A stretch of 64,000 nt of DNA from Toxotes chatareus (taxonomy: Eukaryota > Chordata > Actinopteri > Toxotidae), in assembly GCA_016801885.1 (NCBI GenBank), contig CM028896.1, forward strand, positions 18,073,501-18,137,500. Reading direction: 5' to 3'. This document shows positions 37,697-50,790 of the stretch, one piece after another. How positions within the stretch are numbered: the first letter of the stretch is position 1; every line of letters starts with the position of its first letter. Under the pieces are notes generated by a model. The model made no database searches, had not been told where the DNA came from, and saw nothing but the letters and a program-made list of their open reading frames with translations. Both the position numbers and the translations under genes were made by a program.

Positions 37697-38557
37697 TCAG
37701 TAGTACGGACCCATGTTCTCATATCCGGCGTAACTCGGCCACTCGGGGAAGATCCCGTGTGAACAGGTGAGGCTGCCGTATGGGTCAAAATGAATCCCAA
37801 GTCAAAGGAGTCTGTGTGGCGGCTGCAGGCGTCCTGATGGCTTCTCTTCCTGGAGGACCACACGATCCTGTAGTTGTTGCCGTGGTTACTGTCCCAGTAC
37901 TCGTGTCCGACCCACCTCGTAACAGACGGCGAACTCGACGCGCTTGTGAGGCTGCAGGTCCGCAGGCAGAGACACCTCGAAGGAGAAGGTGTCGCTGTAC
38001 GAGCTGGGATACGTGTCCTTCACGTACACGCAGTCCACGTCTGAGTGACTCTTCCAGGTGTCAAAGGTCACCCGCAGCTTCACAGACTTCTCAAAGGACA
38101 GGTTTTTGACTTTAATGGTTCCTGCTAAAGCCTTCTCCTTCAGCACGCAGTGCTCCAGGCAGACGTGGTTCCTCTCCAGGCTCTGACGGAAGTGCAGGTA
38201 GTCTGAGGAGGGCTGAGCAAAGTCCAGCACCAGTCTGTCCTCCTCGGCCGTCAGAGACAGCGCAGAGCTCAGCATCTCCTGGACGTTCAGAGGGATATCG
38301 ATGGGGTCGTTGAACTGGGAGAAGACCTTCACCCTGGTTAAAGACAGGCCTCTGTGATCAGCGAAGGTCACCTGTTTCTTGGCTTTTCGTGTGTGTGTGG
38401 TGGAGGACTGTCCGTCCTCAGGCTCAGTCTGATCCTCACAGGGTGGAGGCTGAAACCTCAGGCAGGAGTTCAGAGCAGATTGGCATGTCTCTGGAGTCGT
38501 CCTGTAGACAAACTCCTCCTTGGACAGGTACAGAGGTAAAGCCATGTCAGTGGGCAT
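37697..38557 (-). CDS. ppp1r3b: Protein phosphatase 1 regulatory subunit 3B (glycogen-targeting GL), single coding exon with two compensating indels
   Basis: The frame opens MPTDMALPLYLSKEEFVYRT and carries the PP1-binding RVxF-type motif KKQVTFAD near residue 70. A CBM21 carbohydrate-binding domain follows (GTIKVKNLSFEKSVKLRVTF, DTWKSHSDVDCVYVKDTYPS). The true C-terminus, FPEWPSYAGYENMGPYY with TGA at 37699-37697, matches the PPP1R3B ending GPYY. The open frame breaks twice: one surplus base near 37909 (after YEVG, before HEYWDSN) and one missing base near 37795-37798 in a C run (between DLG and IHFDPYGS). The two cancel, giving 286 residues, against 285 in human. PPP1R3B brings PP1 to glycogen to activate glycogen synthase (known). 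The 5' UTR is spliced: acceptor at 38583-38585 and a donor at 39346. Confidence 0.93.
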
Positions 38558-39346
38558 GATGGGAGGAGACAGGTGCAGACCACTGAGGGAGAGACAGGAA
38601 ATGAGACTGTTAGAGTGTTTAAAGGTTCCTGTGTGATAACGTCTCTGCAGAATCTCCTACATGAGTTTTATTTAAAGAACCTGTAACCCAGGTCACAAGT
38701 CACCCAGGTGTGCTGTGTTTGTATCCTTGTGAACTGACCGGTCAGTGAGCCAGCTGTGAGTCCACCTTCATGATCAGAACACGAACCCGACCACAGCTTT
38801 TCCCCTTTGGTCCAGAGGAATGAACCAACCCCTGGTGTCGAAGCAGCTCTGAGATCAGAGCAGTTTCCTCCACAGCATGAACAGCAGACACACACACACA
38901 CACACACCCCTCTGTTACTGTCCCTCTGCTGTCAGACATGTCCCACAATCCTCTCAGCCTTTGTCTGTAGGACTGTGGGAACAGGACTGAGTCGTGTCCC
39001 GTTAAAATTCCTGTAGTTTGACGTCGCACTGAGCTCATGTTGCGTTCAGGTTCCACCTCTGACCAGCTGTGAGGACTGGTCTGTGATCAGAGGTGTCTGT
39101 GGTCTGTGACGGACGCTGGCCTGACACAGGCTGACCCCACAGACCTGAGGTCAGTCACAGACACAGCACGGTGAGCCCTGAATCAGCGCCGTCACTTCCT
39201 GTTCATCGGCATTTTATTTCCTCACTGCTTCAATTATTCTCTCCCTCTGTGGACGTCACAGTCTGACGTCATCACGTCAGCCTAACAGCACAGAGCCAAA
39301 CCTGCTGCTCCCCCCGGGTCTACCTGTAACAGTCGGTCCAGCTCAC

Positions 39347-39530
39347 CTGTTCAGGGTGTTCGTTCCGTTCTGCTCCCGCTGCGTCAGGTAACACCGGAAG
39401 CTCAGTCAGGTTCCCTGCAGCAGCTCGTGAGGACAGTGGACCGGCTCTCTGTTCACTCTGACTTCATCGTTACCGTCTGGTGACGCGGCCGCTCTCCGTC
39501 CCGCTCGCGAGCTCTTCTCCCGTCTCCCTC
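39347..39530 (-). promoter_or_regulatory. Candidate ppp1r3b non-coding first exon and promoter
   Basis: On the minus strand, CTGAACAG|GTGAGC forms a strong donor at 39347/39346, preceded by CpG-rich sequence (39360-39530). The matching acceptor TCCCTCAG sits at 38590-38583, 25 bases before the ppp1r3b ATG. The upstream limit is a guess. Confidence 0.5.
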
Positions 39531-39686
39531 TAAACCTGTGGAACATTTTTCTCTCGAGGCTTCGAAACTCACTCAGGGTTCACGTGGACACCTGCAGACA
39601 GCCAATCAGAGGCAGCGCCGACGGAGTGATCGACGGGTCGTCACCTTGGCCAGGAGGACCGCCCTCAGCGACCCCTCCCCCCACCA

Positions 39687-39748
39687 AACACACACACACA
39701 CACACTCACTCACTCACACACACACACACCCTCACACACACTCACACA

Positions 39749-39783
<35 letters not shown>
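39687..39783. repeat. (CA)n microsatellite with CACT interruptions
   Basis: CACACA runs interrupted by CACTCA units upstream of ppp1r3b. Confidence 0.9.
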
Positions 39784-39785
<2 letters not shown>

Positions 39786-39957
39786 TCACCCTTGATTTAA
39801 ACCACTGGAGAGTAGAACTGTTGCTGCACGAACCTGACTGACTGCAGAACATGTTCCAGAAACTTTGGGACGAACGTGTGGAGAGCGGGAAAGTTTCCAT
39901 GTGAAGTGAATGGAATCGATTATTGGTGCACAGTTTACAGATCGGCGGTGCAGAGGC

Positions 39958-40101
39958 TGCTGGGTCCTGATGGGTCCTGATGGGTCCTGATGGGTCCTGA
40001 GGTCCTGATGGGTCCTGATGGGTCCTGATGGATCCTGAGGTCCTGACGGGTCCTGAGGTCCTGATTGGTCCTGATGGGTCCTGATTGGTCCTGATGGGTC
40101 T
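39958..40101. repeat. 10-bp minisatellite TGGGTCCTGA
   Basis: Roughly 14 copies, with variants TTGGTCCTGA, TGGATCCTGA and 7-base short units (GGTCCTGA). Confidence 0.95.
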
Positions 40102-41749
40102 CAGACTCTGCTGGTTGATGAGCAGCTGTTTGAATTATTCACACGTTGGGTTAGACAGCAGACAGCTTTAACTACTACAATACCCATGAGCCTTAGCTGC
40201 TGTTGCTGTGGAGAAGCCAGTCACAGCAGAGCTGCACAGAAGGTGAAGCTCTGTGATTGGCTGTGTGTCAGTGAGAGGCACCCTGGGAGTTGTAGTGGTT
40301 TCTGAAAGCAGCTGGGTCACTCACAGAGGATGAACACATGAACACATGATCAGCCTCTGTGAGGACTGCTGTCACACTTCAGAACATAGGTGATGATGAA
40401 CAGAGAGCAGGTGTGTGAGCAGGTAAAGTGGCTTTGATGCAGCGGAGGAGAGGAACACTGGTTCAGTGTGTTTCCATGGAGAAGCTGTGGCTGGTTGACA
40501 TGCAGCCAGACTGGTTTGGGATTTACCAGCAAACAGGACAGGGCAGAGTCCACAGTACCTGTGTCCCAGGTCAGGAGCCAGAGACTCAGCTGAGGAGGAG
40601 AGAGCAGCAGGCTGAAAGAGTTTTTAAAAAATTTGAATCAGCCTTAAAAACAAAGACATATGACTGTAAAATAAAAGTAATGAGAAACATCAGATTAAAA
40701 TGTGAGATCAGTCTCTGAGGACGTGACCTGATCCTTCAGTCCGACCCTGAGTCAGGTTAATGTCAGCTTCCCTCTGTGGTCTGTGCTCATCACCTCAGAC
40801 AGCAGACTCTTATCATGTGACATGAACAGATGTTGCATGTCCCTCACGTCTTTGGCCTGTGCTGAGTTTGGAGGGAGGATGGAACAAAGTTAGGAAACGA
40901 GCTGCTGCGATTCTGGCGAGAGGATCCTGTAAATATTTGTTCAGGGATAAAGCTCCTGAACGATGAAGTTCAAGAGGAGAAAGATCAGGTTTATGGTAAG
41001 TTACACATGAGGCCTCTGATAAGGACGCTGTCCCTGACTGCACCGCTGTATGTGGGTCTGTGACCTGAAAACAGACTCATCCGTCTGACTGACTGAGCTG
41101 CCTGAGGTGAAAGTGGCAGCAGCAGGAGTGAAACATTAATCTCAGGTCGATCTGAGCTGCACGCAGCCGCCACGCTGTGTACCTGTGCTCTGCACGCTCT
41201 GAAACAGAAGGTAGGACAGAGGTGTGGAGGTAAATAAACAAAAACAACTGGACTCAGATTTCAGGAGGAAAATAACTAAGACAACAATGCAGTCAGCTGC
41301 TGTTAACAAAGGATTTTACACAGTTATTAGGAGAACAGCGTGTCAGGTTATTATGGTTCCTGAGAGAAAAACATTCTTTATCACCTACAAATAAAAGGAA
41401 AACAGCCTAAAGTTACCTGCTGTGGACAGGTGTGATGTTAAAGAGGAGCCGAGTTCATCAAAGATAATTGAACTTTTTTCTGATATTGATTCATAAACAC
41501 TGGACACGTCAGCTGTCAGCTGAATGTAGAGGAGTCACCTGTAAAATAAGAGCCCCTCATACTTCAGCGCAGGCGCAGTAACTGAGTGTACTCCGTCACT
41601 GTGGTCGTTCATGGTTCGCCCTGCAGGGGGCAGCATCACGTCCCACAGCCTCAGTACAGGACAAAAGGAGCATGCGCAGATCACATCAGCCGCTGCGCAC
41701 GCGCCGGCTCACGAGTTGCCTGTCTGACGTCATCGTCGGCTCCTCCGGG

Positions 41750-41924
41750 TTCGTCCTGCAGAAAACCAGGATGTGACGGGATGCGACCGATGCTGCTCCG
41801 CTAACAGGCCAGAGACCCGAGGCTGTCCGTGGAAACCAGCCGAACATAAACCGACAGCGGAGCGACGAGAACCGTCAGCGCCTTACCGTCCTCCTGAAGC
41901 CGCTACAACGAGCTAACACTCCCG
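41750..41924 (+). promoter_or_regulatory. lmbrd2 non-coding first exon and CpG-rich promoter
   Basis: A CpG-dense segment ends in ACTCCCG|GTAAGA, a strong donor at 41925. The matching acceptor CCCTCGCAG ends at 42562, so 42563-42600 is the rest of the 5' UTR before the ATG. The 5' limit is uncertain. Confidence 0.55.
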
Positions 41925-42129
41925 GTAAGAGCGACACGTCAGCCACGGTGTTTTGCTAGCCTGCGTTAGCTAGCTGTAACGTCACGGCGGAGGTAATCTG
42001 ACCGGAGACCAGCCAGCTGCTTACATCTGGATCTGCCCTCTGACAGCGCACACATCTGGCTGACTGTGGATCAGCGACGTGTTCATACGGGTATAATGTA
42101 CAGATGTGCGTGCGTGTGTGTGGGTGAGC

Positions 42130-42328
42130 GCGTGATACAGACTCTGTGTGTGTGTGTGTGGGGGGGGGGGTGACACACATACAGACTGTGTGTGTGTGTG
42201 TGTGTGGGGGGGTGATACACACATACAGACTCTGTGTGTGTGTGGGGGGTGGGGGTTGTGATACAGACTGTGTGTGTGTGTGTGTGTGTGTGGGGGGTGA
42301 TACACACATACAGACTGTGTGTGTGTAG
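42130..42328. repeat. Composite minisatellite in the 5' UTR intron of lmbrd2
   Basis: About four units of 45-55 bases, each built of (GT)n, a G run of 6-10, then TGATACACACATACAGACT. Confidence 0.9.
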
Positions 42329-42600
42329 AACACCACCTCCCTCCTCGCTGCAGTAGTCGCAGCAGTGTAGCTGACCACTGACCGGTTCGTGTTTTTCAGG
42401 TGTGTTCTGTCATCACTCTTGTAGTTTACCTGTCAGATCTGTCTCGGCTCAGACAGAGAGCTGCCCCGCCCCCACACATCAGAAACATGTCAGGGTTCTG
42501 CTGATGCTCGTACAGACGGGGCGGGGCGGGGGGCGGATGGTTAAACCCGTGTTCCCTCGCAGGTTCCCGTCGGGCCGCTGACTGACAGCAGTGCGGCAGG

Positions 42601-45405
42601 ATGAGCGGGGCCGCTCTGGGTATCGAGATCGTGGTGGTGTTCTTCCTGGCGCTGTTCCTGCTGCACCGGTACGGAGACTTCCGGAAGCAGCAGCGGATGG
42701 TGCTGTTCGGGACGCTGCTGGCCTGGTACCTGTGCTTCCTCATCGTCTTCATCTTACCTCTGGATGTCAGCACGGTCAGTACTGCAGCACCGCTCTGTCC
42801 TCACATCCACTCAGAGACACGAGGACTCGGTTTATGTGTGTGTGTCTCTCTGTCCTTACAGACCATCTACAAACAGTGTAAGATAGACCATGAGGAGCAC
42901 GCTCCTGTTCCCTCTGTCAGCCCGTTACCATCCAACCACACAACAGCAAACACATCTGTCACGCCCACTAAAAGGTGAGTCTGCACTCACCTGAGCGGAG
43001 GCGTCACCCGAGGGCTCATTGTTTCCTGTTTATGAAATTATTACTGAGTCCTGCAGGGACCTGGAACAGATGAAACCATGAGTCAAGTAAAGTTTCTCAG
43101 CTGACAGGAAATAAATCTGCAACTAATTTGATTATTTATAGATTAGTAAATATTTACAGGTGTTGTTGGTCAGACAGAATATCACGTGAAGGTTTGACTT
43201 TAAAATTATAACTTTTAATTTTCAGTAAAATACTTAAAAACAAACCAGACATTTGAATGAAGCATCAGGTGAGTGAACAGAGCACAGGCTGGTTCATCAC
43301 CTTCAGCCTGAGTCACAGGTTCTGCTCTCTGATTCGCTGAACCTGAACCGTGTCCCTGCTGATGTTTCTGACAGTGCACCAAAGCCGTGCTACAAACCGT
43401 GGAGCTACATCCCTGACGGCATCATGCCTGTGTTCTGGAGGGTGGTGTACTGGACGTCCCAGTGTCTCACGTGGTGAGTATGAGCGTGTGAACATGTAGC
43501 TGTGTTGGCTTCAGGGTTGTGAGTGGGTTAGGGTTCATGTGATTGCCGTGTGTTCTCAGGCTGCTGCTGCCCTTCATGCAGTCGTACGCTCGCTCAGGAG
43601 GCTTCTCCATCACCGGGAAGATTAAAACCGCTCTGATAGAAAACGCTATTTATTACGGGACCTACCTGCTGATCTTCGGCTCTCTGCTCATATACGTGGC
43701 CGTTCACCCTGAGTGGCATCTCTCCTGGTGAGTGGACTCACATAAAGACAGTGAAACACCTGCCCGGTCCCAGGGAGTGACAGGTGTGTGGCTTTGTCTT
43801 CCTGATGTGATTCAGGTACGAGCTCCAGACCATCGGGATCACGGCCGCCAACACCTGGGGCCTGTTCCTGCTGGTGCTGCTGCTCGGCTACGGTCTGGTG
43901 GAAATCCCTCGCTCCTACTGGAACGCCTCACGACACGGACACCTGCTCATCAAGACGTACTTCAAGGCGTCCAAGCTGATGACGGAGAAGGCAGATGCGG
44001 AGGAGAACCTGGAGGACGTGATGGAGGTGAGGGACAGGCCGTGGACGCCTCTGTGATGGGAGTTTAACTCGTTTCAGTGTTTGATGTAAAGTCTGTTCTG
44101 CTGCAGGAGGTGAGGAAAGTCAGCGAGTCCATCAAATACAACCATCCACTGAGGAAGTACATCGACACCATTCTGAGAAAGGTAAGTGGAACACATGGAG
44201 TCAGATCAGAAGCCACTGATCCGACTGATTGATCCGACTGATTGATCCGACCGTTCCCCTCAGTGCCCGGTGGATTACCAGGAGAAGATGGGCAGGAACA
44301 TGGACGACTACGAGGACTTTGATGACAAACAGACCACGTATCCCAGTGAGAAGAGCCTGGTGAAGCTTCATAAACAGGTGAGAGGACGCCACCGACTCTG
44401 TGACGTCTCCTTCACGTTGGAACGTCCATGAATGCACCTGTTGTTGTAACTGTCCATGAACACATCACGCTGATCTGAGGTGTGACAGAGGAGGAAAATC
44501 ATTCAGTTTTTTTTCTTCTCCGTCTCACTGAGAAGTTTCCTGTAAATGAGTTTTACCTTTAAATGTTCATGTCATGTGACGTGGGGAGGACACACCTGTA
44601 AGTGATCAGATGGCTGAATTCCATTTAGCTGCTTCAGTTTCCTGGTGCTGGTTTACAGCGACACCTGAACAGTACAGATCAATATTATTAGTAATATCTG
44701 ATTTTCATGCTGTGGCATGTGAATGTGTCAGAGGGAAATATGACTAATCAACATTTAAACACATGCACAGAACCATGAGGTGGAACAGGACAGGTACACA
44801 CAGGTGTATCACCTGTACTCTGTGTGTGTGTGCAGGTGATCTACGCGGTTCAGAGACACAACAGGACTCGTGTGCAGTGGCAGATCCTCCTGCAGCAGGC
44901 CATCCATCTGGAGGACGTGGCCAAGAACGAGACCAGTTCAACCCACCAGTTTGTCCACAGCTTCCCGTCCTCTGAGCCGGCCGGCTGGTTCAGCAGATAC
45001 GTCTACACACCGACTGTAGGTGGGTCTGAGCTCAGGGCCTCCAGGCCCGTTTTAAACATCCAGACTTTCCTACACAGGTAAGTCTACCTGTTCTACCTGT
45101 TCTACAGTGGTAGTGAGTCCTCAGAACCTTCCACGGAGGGAAACATTACCAGTGCCTCCGTTTGTTAGCTTAGAAATGTAGAAAATAAACAACAACAAAA
45201 ATAAAGGAAGGAAAAACTAACAAAACATCAACAGTGGAAACGTTCAACATGTTCATCAGGCCTCAGAGTTCCACCTGTGTTCAGTGTGAACCACAGCGCA
45301 CCTTTAATTTCACCTGTTCAAACAGTTCAGTCAGTTTACTGTCAGTGGTTTACTCTGTGCTCAAACTACAGACTGCACCCACCTGAAACAGACAGTGATG
45401 ATACG

Positions 45406-45438
<33 letters not shown>

Positions 45439-47563
45439 CAGAGTGGTACTGGGAGTGCCTCCTGAAGCGCTGGTCTTATCGGCTGCTGTCTGTGGTGCTG
45501 ACTCTGTTCAGCGTGGCCGTGGTCTGGTCTGAGTGCACCTTCTTCAGCACCCGGCCCGTCCTCTCTCTGTTCGCCGTGTTCATCCAGCTCGCTGAGAGAG
45601 ACTACAACTACCTGTACATCGAGGTGAGGCGCACACCTGCACAGGTGACCTGTGGTGAGGTGAATCAGCACACACACAGTGCGGTTAGTCAGGAACACTT
45701 TGTCTCACTGGTTTTCTTTACGGCCTCCGTCCACCAGATGGCGTGCTTCATCACAATCTTCTTCCTGTGCACCTGCGTGTACTCCACCGTGTTCCGCATC
45801 CGGGTCTTTAACTACTACTACCTGGCCTCCCATCACCAGACGGATGCTTACAGCCTCCAGTTCAGCGGCATGTAAGTGACAGGAAGTGTTAGGTCTCATG
45901 ATAAACGTCAGGAGAGTGTCCAGCAGGTGATTCAGAGACAGACGTCCTGTCACAGGTGGTGGAGGGACAGGTGAGCACACACCAGGATGCAGACTAACGT
46001 TTCCTCCTGAACTTTACTCTCAGGTTGTTCTGTCGTCTCACTCCTCCTCTGTGTCTGAACTTCCTGGGTCTGATCCACATGGACTCTGCCATCTCCCACC
46101 AGCAGAAGGAGCAGACGGCCTACACCTCAGTAACTCACCTTTACACAGCATGTGACCAGGTGTTCCTCATACTTCCTGTACGGCCTCAGGTATTAAACTA
46201 CTCATCTGCCGGGTTGTTTGTTTTTCAGATCATGGGATCAATGCGAGTCCTCTCCTTTATCGCTAACGGCTTCTACATCTACTACCCCATGCTCATAGTC
46301 ATCCTCTGCATCGCCACCTACTTCAGGTGAGACACGTGTCAGACAGGTGTGATCAGGGTTTCAGGCCCCGCCCTCAGCGAGCAGAGCTGCGACCTGTCAG
46401 TCATGATAAAGACAAAGTGTTTTACTGAAACAGGCTACGAGCAGCAGATGTGTCTAAGTTTCTCTCAGTGACTCAGATGAATGTGATCACAGCAGGAGCA
46501 TCAGTACAGCTGCTGAGCTGCAGGTCTGGAAAAGTCTGGAAAACCCTTTGGGTTTTTGAAGGTTTGAAAAAGCGTTGCCTGCTCAGAGAGCAGAGACTGC
46601 AGCTCCGGCCTCTAACCAACTCTCTCCTCAGCCTGGGCACTCGCTGCCTGAACCTTCTGGGCTTCCAGCAGTTTATGGGCGACAGCGAGATGACCTCCGA
46701 CCTGATCGACGAGGGGAAGGAGCTGATCCGACGGGGTAAGCTCCGTGACCGCGTTCACGGTTACACGGGACAGGAGCAGGTCATGTGACGGTCAACTGAA
46801 CAACCGCTTTCCTCTTTACAGAGAAAAGGAAGCGTCAGAGGGTCGAGGATGGAGAGAACAGACGGAGGGTGAGTAGCTGTGTTTGTCTCCGTCCAGCACA
46901 TCATGCAGGACAGAGACTCACATATGAACTGAAACACAGATGAGTCACAGAGCTCACGGCCCGTCACTCCCAGGTTTGACCAGAACCATCAGCTCCTCTG
47001 TGCTCGCTGGTCTCAGTATGTTTCTGTCAGAGCACGTCAGCGTCACGCCAACATGAACATGTATGTGCTGCGTGTTGCAGGAGTGGAAGGAGCGTTACGG
47101 AAACCAGAGGGAGGAGTACGCTGCGAGGAACAGGAGCAGCCATGAGATGAAGGAGACCAGTTACTCAGACGGCGTGAACTCCAGCAGCAGCAGCAGACGT
47201 GAGTCAGTCAGCAGCAGGTACGTCAACACTTCTCTCACATTTCTCCGGATCCTTCATCAAAGTGTTGTCTGATGAACAGAGGCCAAATACTCTCGCTCCG
47301 GGAGTCGAGCGGAGAGGGACCGCATCGAGCTGCTGCAGGACGCAGAACCTCTGGACTTCAACGCTGAGACTCTGACTGACGACCCTCTGGACACAGAGTC
47401 TGGCAGGTAAACAGGACGTCCTCCTCTGTGTGTTCACCACCATGACATGATCCTGACGGCTCCTTCTGTCACTGACATGTGTGTGTGTCTGTCCTGCAGA
47501 CACGCAGGAGGACGGTATCTGTCCATGTCGTCGTCTCGCAGCCGGATATTTGATGATGTCTGA
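42601..47563 (+). CDS. lmbrd2: LMBR1 domain-containing protein 2, 17 coding exons
   Basis: Coding exons: 42601-42774, 42862-42974, 43375-43473, 43560-43727, 43816-44026, 44107-44181, 44264-44377, 44836-45019, 45442-45623, 45738-45871, 46024-46129, 46229-46326, 46632-46735, 46822-46868, 47081-47198, 47280-47406, 47500-47563. All junctions are GT-AG and phases agree, giving 705 residues (human 695). It starts MSGAALGIEIVVVFFLALFL (first membrane helix) and shows the family signatures SYARSGGFSITGKIKTALIE, LGYGLVEIPRSYWN, KLMTEKADAEENLED, FRIRVFNYYYLASHHQTDAY and GTRCLNLLGFQQFMGDSEMT. Multi-pass LMBR1-like membrane protein; family members are lipocalin-receptor-like, and LMBRD2 has been linked to beta2-adrenergic receptor signalling. 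The exon 8 donor is the second of two overlapping GT options (45020), required to read PTVEWYWEC. No frame error in any exon. Confidence 0.97.
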
Positions 47564-48886
47564 CGGGAAGGAGACGTCTGAAGGAGAAGCCTGAACTGGA
47601 ACACACCTGAGCATCACTGTCACCGCCTCCACCTGCATCTCCCAGCACAGGCTGTTCCCTCATCTCCCAGCATGCACTGCTACTGAAAAAAAAAAACAGG
47701 AGACATTTCCTTTGACTTTGACCAGTGTTGGTGTCCAGCTCGGCTGCTGGTCAGTGAAGACACTCAGGTGTGACAGCAGCCTCTGACAGGTATCAGCCTG
47801 ATGTGGACCCATGTGGATCAGCAGCGTCTCTGTGTCCCACACATCACGTCACTGTCCTGAGCGGTTTAATGAAGCTGCGTACGTTTGATTATAGATTTTA
47901 TTGTTTGACCTAAATGTTCATGTTGTGGATTTATTTAACTGAGACGTGATGACGTGTCCGTCTCGTCTTCTCTGAACTGTCTGACGTGTTTCACCTTCAG
48001 ACGCAGCAGAAGAAGAAATGAATGTATGTAATGATCAGGTGTGAACACGTGTCACGTGAAGGTGTCCTGACATCCTGCTGTGAGAACCATCCGGACTCCT
48101 CTGAGTCACTGTTCACTGTTCACTGTTAATCTGATATTTTTCAAACTGTCACATGTTTGTGACCTTTGATGAAAATGGCAGATGATTCATTCATTCATCC
48201 ACAGTCTGAATCCAGTTTGTTACAGAGTCAAACAGAGGAAACGTGACCTGTGAAGGACCACACCTGTGTTCTGTGGGTTTCACTTTCTTAGAGAAGGATC
48301 CATTTATTTTACTACATGAAGTTCAGCAGCAGTTAAACAACTTTAACCAACTGGTTTAAGATTCAGTTTATTTCATTGGTTTGTGGTAAACGTGTGAAAA
48401 CAGGTAAAAACACAGGTGTGCTCCTGTAAACACGGTCAGAGTTCAGCACTCACTCAGGTGTCCATGGAGAGAATCTGCCAGCAGGTTCAGCTGAGCTCCG
48501 TCAGAGGAGTTGATCATCAGGAGGAAACTGATCTGAGTCCAGTGTTCACCTTCACATTCTCACCTGTTTACGTCCCGTCAGTGACGCTGCTCTGTAAATA
48601 TGTATGATAAGGTTTTGTATTCAGTGGGCTGATCAATGATCAATGATTAATGATGAAGATGTGTTTGTATTTATGAAGCCTCCTGTTAACTCTTCCTCAG
48701 TCACACTGTATCTTAGTGGCCCCTCCCTCTGTCTGATCACACTGTGATTCTGCTGATGAAGTCTGTGATTGTGTGGTGAATATTTATTGTGTTCATGATC
48801 TCAGCACGTGTTACTTCTGACTGTGGAGACAGAGGTTAGATCTGAGCTGATGTCTGCTTTAACCTGCTGTCAGTGTCCTGTCCCTC

Positions 48887-48892
48887 AATAAA
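48887..48892 (+). promoter_or_regulatory. Polyadenylation signal of lmbrd2
   Basis: AATAAA about 1.3 kb past the stop, followed by GT-rich sequence (GTGAGCTGCTGTGTGTCGCCTGTGTG region), the usual downstream element. The 3' UTR 47564-48900 contains no other gene. Confidence 0.65.
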
Positions 48893-49667
48893 GGTTTTCA
48901 CAGAGTAACAACAGTGAGCTGCTGTGTGTCGCCTGTGTGTCTCTGTCACCTGCTAAAACCTGACACTTTACCAACAGCTGCACCTGGAGCTGGATCACAC
49001 TGCATCCCAGCACAGTCCATCATCACCCAGAATCCTCTGAGAGTTCAGAACCAATCAGGCCTGAGATCATTAACCAGCCTCAAACATTCATTCCTGGGCC
49101 TCAGTCACTGTTCAATGTGCTCACACTGTTCAAAGTGTAATTATCCACCTGTTCAGCCTGAAGTCGTCCTCACCCTCCACACTGATGATTCACTGGCAGG
49201 TCTGCAGAGATCTGATCTGGGACCAGTCGTCTGTCCCTGTGAAGCAGAAAGCTTTCATTTATTATTTCACATATATCCTCTTCTGCTTTAATCCCAGTTA
49301 ATATCATACACTGATCAAAGTTTTCCTGCTGCATGTTCTCTTTGTTCTTTTTAAATCTCTCAATCCTTTAACTGATGTTTCTGGAGCAGCCAATGATGGG
49401 ACAGAGTTTTCCCTCCTCCAGCTCACACTGTGGATCCTGGAGCTGATGCTACCATTGAATCTGGACAGAGTCAGGTTCCCTGGACCTGGGTCAGGATTAC
49501 ACCCACGTCCAGGACGGTTAAACATGTGAAGTGACTGTGAGGACGACGTTAATGGTTTTACTGGTGTGACTGGTCCTTATCAGTTCAGCTGCATGAAGCT
49601 TTCAACCTGTTGTTTCTGGATCTTTTGTCTTTCAGTGTTTCCTGTTTTATTGTTGTGTCTCTTATCC

Positions 49668-50790
49668 AGTGGCAGCTCCTGACAAACCTCTCAGGGGGCA
49701 GTTGTTGTGATGCTGGCTAAGTTGCCCCCGTTCAGTGGGTAAAATAACCAAAGTCACTTCCCAGTGTTACATTGCTTTGTATAATCAGGTTTTCCTGGTA
49801 CCTTTCCTGTTCAACCACTGTACAACATGTTTGTGCAGCTGCATCAAGCTCATAGTTAATTTCTTGAGAACAATAATTTAGGTTCTACAGTGAAACCCTT
49901 CCTCTGTGTCCATCAGCAGAGTCACTGTCATCATTTCTACCTCTGAGTAAACAAAGACCTGCTTTACAATCAATCACAACAATCCCACTGTCTTCATCTG
50001 ACAACGTTTTATTTTAGTGCAGCAGCTGTTTCCATGAATGAAATCAATGTTGGTATAACCTGCTATTTACTCTATATACAGTCATCATTACAGTAACCAT
50101 GGCAACACACTTAAGAGAATGACGCCTTATGGAAATCAAATCAAATTATACTAAAATCAAATGATCACAGATCATATTCAGTATATATACAGTGATATTT
50201 AGCTGCCAATGTTCAATCAATACAACTATAACTCAACATTTACAGAGAACAATAACAGGCAGTTTTTCCTCCTCTCGCGACGCCACTAAATCGACCAGTC
50301 CATAAAAAATCCCGAGGTTACTGAATCCCTCCATTTCATCCTTCCCTCCAAGGCTAACTCAAACACGCCACAGAGTCTGACACAGTCAACATGGCGGTTC
50401 TCACCTCATCGTTGTGACCACACACAGCTATCATGTAGCTCTCATCCAACTGTGTGGCGATGCTAACTCTTCCAAAGACCAAAGTTTCAGACAGCTGTCC
50501 ATATGCAGCTTCGATGTTTCATGTTTTCTGTCGGTGTCTGTGTTTCCATCCGGGTGAATCAGAGAGCAGGGCTAGCAGCACAGCGCGTTAGCTACTTAGC
50601 ATCCTGCTAGCTACGTTTCCCGCTCATACCAGCTCCGTGAAAATCCGGTCTGGGTCCTAATTCTTCGATAGACAATCTATTTTGACGTGGACGCGTCGCG
50701 TATGCGCACGTGACTTCATCAGTGCGTATGACAAAAGCACGTTGGGGCACGTCCTCCCGGAGCCCATAGAAACGCAGGGTCTAAAACTAA
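49668..50790. mobile_element. Possible non-autonomous hAT-like DNA-transposon segment
   Basis: The left edge CAGTGGCAGCTCCTGACAAA with a nearby GGGGGCAG resembles hAT-type ends common in teleosts (CAGTGGCGGCTCCTG). The right part holds GGGGCACGTCCTCCC and GAGCCCATAG and is CpG-rich. I could not confirm terminal inverted repeats or an 8-bp duplication, and no transposase frame is present. Confidence 0.3.

Larger units (their letters stand above)
39531..41749. other. Intergenic region between divergent ppp1r3b and lmbrd2
   Basis: Apart from the repeats at 39687-39783 and 39958-40101 I see no gene. The two genes point away from each other, so regulatory sequence for both is expected here. Confidence 0.5.

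Noticed and set aside
50390..50420. Possible minus-strand first exon ending CACAACGATGAG|GTGAGA with a YY1-like site
   Set aside because: Short frame without homology, within a segment that may be transposon-derived; not enough to call a gene.
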